Part shown: positions 59,968 through 64,000 of the stretch, one piece after another
Layout of the letters: each line of letters opens with the position of its first letter
Numbering within the stretch: position 1 is the stretch's first letter
Assembly: GCA_949126835.1 (NCBI GenBank)
Contig: OX421498.1
Coordinates: forward strand, 37,123,618 to 37,187,617
Reading direction: 5' to 3'
Length of the DNA: 64,000 nt
Source of the DNA: Anisus vortex
Taxonomy: Eukaryota > Mollusca > Gastropoda > Planorbidae
Translations under genes and position numbers: made by a program
Notes under the pieces: generated by a model
Seen by the model: the letters and a program-made list of their open reading frames with translations, nothing else
What the model was told of the DNA's origin: nothing
Databases searched by the model: none

Positions 59968-61300
59968 GTTAGCGCCGTGGCAAGACCAATGCCAAAAGCA
60001 ATGGAGTTTCGTATAGAAAATCGTTTAAGCGTTTTGTATTTAATTGAACATTAACGTGTTTGTGATATTCATCTTGTTTTGTTTTTTGCATTGGTCTATA
60101 GCAACAGCAAAAGCATTGGTCTCCCAACAAAGCTCAGACTTTACAGACCCTTGTCAGAACTATTGATCTGTATGGATGTGCAGCAACTGAAAACAAGTTG
60201 CAGGCTTTCGAAAATAAATGCATGAAAATACTTCGAATCTCCTACGTAGAACACAGGACTTATGCGTATGTGTGGGTCAGAATATCCTCAATTGCAGGCC
60301 CTCAAGAAAACATTATGGCAACAATTTCAACAATCAAACGGCGCAAACTGACATGGTTCGGTCATGTGTTGCAGCACAATAGCCTGTCAAAAACAATCCT
60401 CCAGGGCACGGTGAAAGGTGGGCGTAGGAGAGGCCGTCAGAATCAGATGAGACGCTGGTTTGACAATGTAAAGTATTGGTCAGGGCTGCAGTTAACTCAA
60501 CTATTAACAACCGCTCAAGATAGGCAAAAGTGGAGAAAGTTGACAGCTGAGGTGTCCATTCGCCCCCCCCCCAACGAACACAACAATCATGAGATTGATG
60601 ATTATGATAGTAAAAATAATAATTGTAATTGGCCATCTACATAGGGCCTAGATGACAAGAAATAATTTTATCGCCTGCTATCATCTCAATATAATTTCAT
60701 CTCAACCTGAGATTTCTTTTAACATTTTTAGTTTAAGCCAGGTAGGCCTATTACAACGGTACTCATTCAAATATAATTCTTACTGACCTTAAGTGAAATT
60801 GATACGTAGTAATCATACCAACTGAGTAATTAATGTAATGTTTAAAAATTAAGTATAAATTATTTAGTCATATAATAATATTTACATAATTTTCAACTAC
60901 CTTTTATTTTTATAATTTGATAATTTTAAAGTTATATTTCGTAAGCCATTTTTTTTTATAAAGAAAGAATATTAAAACATTTAAACGCATAGAAAACGAA
61001 TTAATTATCTCCCTTTAAATTAGTTTCCTAAATTAATTTTGATTTTAGTGATGACAGCAAGTCATGTTTTGTAATATAACTAATATTACTTGTTTTTTTT
61101 TTTTTTTACAAATCCAGCATTTTAATATTCATTTCAATGTGTAATTAGAGGTAAAACATTAATTTACGTTAAAAATGGTAAATAAACATTTTCTGCCTAA
61201 ATTGTGCATCCATTTTAATTTTATTTTTTTAAATATAATTATATTCAATGACAAGTAGCCTATCTAACTTTAAAAAAAAACAACTAGATTTAGTATCAAC
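59968..61300 (+). mobile_element. hAT-type element copy interrupted by a LINE
   Basis: Left piece 59968-60095 (GGCAAGACCAATGCCAAAAGC, ATTAACGTGTTTGTGATATTCA) and right piece about 60690-61300 (AATTAATGTAATGTTTAAAA, TTAATTATCTCCCTTTAAAT, TAAACATTTTCTGCC). Both align in order with the reverse complement of the 46345-47748 element. Both termini are decayed. Confidence 0.65.
60100..60655 (+). mobile_element. LINE relic inserted in the hAT-type copy
   Basis: An open 148-codon frame from 60198 reads MQAFENKCMKILRISYVEHR, then IAGPQENIMATISTIKRRKL, TWFGHVLQHNSLSKTILQGT, GGRRRGRQNQ and LTTAQDRQKWRKLTAEVSIR, then PPPN. It is the C-terminal part of the RTE-like family at 45640 and better preserved. 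The C-run at 60563 falls on the terminal proline codons. Confidence 0.8.
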
Positions 61301-61357
61301 AATTTTGTTATGCAGCATTGAAGTGACCAAAATTAAAAGTTATGTAGAAATTGCATC

Positions 61358-61858
61358 TAGGGTTGCCAGACGTCCGCAAAAGGAGGACATGTCCTCCTTT
61401 TTAGATTCTTGTCCTCCTTCCGGCAGGCAAGTTCAAAACCTGTAAAACGTCGGGATTTTGTAATATTTTATGTTTTGTAGGCATAATTATAAATACTAAT
61501 AAAGTTTTAAAATTAATATTGACAAGTTAAGAATATAATTAATAAACAAATGATCATTTGTACAAAAAAAAAGAATGATCCGTTGATGCATGAGCTGTAA
61601 TTAAAGTGTTTTTTTTTCAAAGTTGCCCAACCAAATGCAAGCTGCCATTTAGCCTACAGTGAATTTGTATCTTATTTTGAACAAAACTATTTCTTGATCA
61701 GTTTACCGATACACACTTAAACTTAATGGCAGCTCTTGTAATTAAATTATAGGCCTACTAATTGAGGGTTTAATGCGAAACTATCCAATTAAAACACAAT
61801 GTCCTCTTTTTTGTCTCTCGATGTCCTCCTTCTAACACACATGTGTCTGGCAACCCTA
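61358..61858. mobile_element. hAT-type MITE, 501 bp, perfect 8-bp TSD
   Basis: Termini TAGGGTTGCCAGAC and GTCTGGCAACCCTA are perfect 14-bp inverted repeats. ATTGCATC is duplicated at 61350-61357 and 61859-61866. Subterminal GTCCTCCT words recur on both sides, including a 24-bp perfect palindrome at 61378-61401. No coding frame. Confidence 0.93.
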
Positions 61859-62032
61859 ATTGCATCATTTTTTCTGCAACACCAGACACTTCTATCTATT
61901 TCAAGTCTATTCAGTTAATAACTTATAAATTACATTTTTTTAAAATTTAAATGTGCTTATTTCTAATAAGCAGAAGTGCACAATTATGTATTTGAATGGG
62001 TTAAATTGACAGTAATCCACAACAGAAAGAGA

Positions 62033-62275
62033 GGGGCATGGTGGCCGAGTGGCAGCGCATTGAACTGGCGATCCAAAGGTTCTGGGTTTGAATCCTGGTG
62101 GAGGCTAGGATTTTTTTCCCACGACTTGAGGGTGTCCCTGAGTCTACCCAGCTCTGATGGGTACCCGACATTAATTGGGGTAAAGTAAAGGCGACTGGGC
62201 ATTGTGCTGGCCACATATCCCCTAGTTTGACGCGGGAACAGTTGTTCACCAGCCCTATGATCAGTTTGGTATTAT
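62033..62275 (+). mobile_element. tRNA-derived SINE, plus strand
   Basis: GGGGCATGGTGGCCGAGTGG head and GGTTTGAATCC B box, followed by the standard body. The 3' part after GGCCACAT is diverged and the tail lacks the TTTAC repeats. Confidence 0.85.
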
Positions 62276-62406
62276 TTATCATTTTTTAATCCAGGGAAGC
62301 TTGTAAAAAAGTTGTTAGTATCAATTTCATTAATAAATTTAAATTCAAGCATAATAATTATTTAACAATTGACAAGAAACACGTTTTTTAAATTTAAATC
62401 ATGATT

Positions 62407-62412
62407 TTTATT
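62407..62412 (-). promoter_or_regulatory. Candidate polyadenylation signal for DCPS
   Basis: TTTATT on the plus strand (AATAAA on minus) lies about 250 bp downstream of the DCPS stop codon. There is no supporting transcript evidence. Confidence 0.3.
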
Positions 62413-62660
62413 CTCGTGATTTAAATCACTTGAATTGACAGTTTAAATCATTTGATCTAAATAATCTCAACCCTGGTCGTTAAAACTTCAACTTAACATA
62501 GATGTAGGACCCATTTTTTTTTTACAGCACCCTAGATTATCTACATTTTTTTTTTAACCTTCTGGCTGGGATTTCAGAGGGTAAAATTGAGAAAGAGGGC
62601 ACGGGCTGAATGGGTTCACGGACACAATTTGTAGGTCCCTATTTCTAAAAAAATAAACTA

Positions 62661-63798
62661 CTAACTAAAATAGCCACCATCTTGATATCGCTGGTATAAC
62701 AAATCATTTTCCCTAACAACGAATGAAAGAGTTCTTTTCAGGTAGTAGTCAGAGTCCAGCTTCAGATTGTCCATCACTTCCTGGAGAAGGTGCGCTCTCA
62801 GGGCGTCTGTACCTGGCGCCTCAAACTTCACGTGTGTGAAGTGAACGTGGAGGTGGTAGTAGGACGGCTGGTAATGGAAGTACACCCGTAGCTTGTTGGC
62901 GGGAATGTTATACTTGTCTTTGATGGCTGACTGCAGAAAGTTTTTTAAAAAATAAGGTACTGTGTCAATATTGTTTTGCAAAAGTCATTAATTAAAAAAA
63001 GAATTATGTAAGAATATACATCCTTTCCGAACTTAAATTATTATTTTTTTAAATAAAATATTTTTGAATTAAGAAAAGTTTTAAAATCTGTTATTGCAGT
63101 GTTATCCTTTCATTTTTAGAATTGTTAATTATATCTATTTCCCAACTACATGGCCATTTCTCATCTTAAAATCCCAGTTTTCTTGTGACAGGGATTTTTT
63201 AAAACTCTGACATATTTCCAGCTTTCCTTATTATGTGGTAAACATACTTGCAAATTTGGGAACATTGTGTTTAAAAAGGAAGTTTCAGGGATAAAGTAAA
63301 GCTAAAATATCTAGTCAGACCAAATTGATCCATATGGCAGGTGAAAAAGCGTTCACCAGTTTCTGTCAGGGATAATAATGACAAAAAAAAGAGGAGTTCC
63401 ATTTCAACCATTGGCATATGGAGAATATTATCAATACAAAAATATCTGAGGTATAGATTTTTTAAAAGGTCAAAATCCAAAAGTCCAGTGGGTGAAGTCA
63501 GAAGAAAAGAGGGGACTCAGATATTCACACTATTCAATTGACCCAAGAAAATTTGAAATTAATATCTTCTCACCTGCCCAGACCTGAGAATATTTGCCAA
63601 CATAGGTAAATGTTCTTCCCTGAGATCACGTATAGATCTGATGCCATGTCTTTGTACTATAGCAACCGTGTACAGGTTGTCAACATTCTCCCTGTCCCAC
63701 TTCATGTCTGGAACCATGACAAAACCATTGACTGGATCTGGATCTTCTGCTATGATACGATCAGACTCAGTTTTCTTCTCAAGAATGTTGTATACCCA
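62661..63798 (-). CDS. DCPS: DCPS, scavenger mRNA-decapping enzyme, last two coding exons (5' part outside window)
   Basis: Exons on the minus strand are 63798-63574 (75 codons) and 62930-62661 (89 codons plus TAG), joined in phase 0 by a GT-AG intron. The first reads [16 protein letters not shown], then [14 protein letters not shown] and [15 protein letters not shown]. The second reads [20 protein letters not shown] and [22 protein letters not shown] is the HIT-family histidine triad whose central His is the nucleophile. The enzyme hydrolyses m7GpppN cap dinucleotides left after 3'-to-5' mRNA decay. The match to vertebrate DCPS is close across both exons, and the C-terminus has the expected length with a short divergent tail. 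The N-terminal domain-swapped half must be encoded beyond position 64000. Confidence 0.95.
63290..63370 (-). mobile_element. SINE 3' fragment in the DCPS intron
   Basis: AGTCAGACCAAATTGATCCA, then GTGAAAAAGCGTTCACCAG, the inverted 3' body of the tRNA-derived SINE. The tRNA-like head is absent. Confidence 0.7.
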
Positions 63799-64000
63799 CT
63801 GTAAATAGCAGGAAAAAAAACATTTTATGTTATTTTGCTACTAAAAACATAAACAAATCAAATACATGCAAGTGGTTATAGAATACATTTTTTACAGGGT
63901 TATTGACTTAAATCAAATAATTTGACATCTATTAATAATTATTCTAATTCTATGTTTTAAAATAAATTAATTTCAAAGTGTACCTTAACTAAAATAATGC

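Overview
The window is AT-rich animal DNA with spliced genes, GT-AG introns and dense interspersed repeats. The gene set, the tRNA-like SINE family and the very frequent TAGGCCTA palindrome suggest a mollusc, probably a gastropod. That placement is inference; no species can be named from the sequence alone.

Four genes are supported. (1) 17273-21026, minus: a complete six-exon pro-apoptotic BCL-2 family gene (BAX/BAK type) with readable BH3, BH1 and BH2 motifs and a C-terminal membrane anchor. (2) Plus strand: a signal-peptide exon at 27315-27393 that joins in phase to a 1.96-kb terminal exon at 48417-50380. Together they predict an unrecognised single-pass membrane protein of about 680 residues with a very acidic ectodomain and two PPxY motifs in its cytoplasmic tail. 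The 21-kb intron between the exons is filled with transposons and satellites. (3) 55717-58639, minus: a complete four-exon Golgi SNARE gene, BET1L/GS15. (4) 62661-63798, minus: the last two coding exons of the scavenger decapping enzyme DCPS, whose 5' part lies beyond the right edge.

The rest is mostly mobile DNA. There is one well-preserved, 5'-truncated LINE with a 13-bp target duplication (23888-26028), and relics of at least four LINE families. A tRNA-derived SINE family is present in six copies or pieces. A second tRNA-like SINE shares its 3' end with a LINE. Several non-autonomous hAT-type elements have 8-bp target duplications, and two tiny TTAA-bounded palindromic elements look piggyBac-like. 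Some relics are nested, and removing the inner insertion restores the host LINE reading frame, which fixes the boundaries to the base. Tandem arrays have units of 2, 9, 14, 22, 35, 41 and about 485 bp.

The four genes do not form a pathway; each is an independent eukaryotic transcription unit. The left 17 kb contains no gene I can support. No bacterial-type operon, CRISPR array or functional tRNA/rRNA gene was seen.
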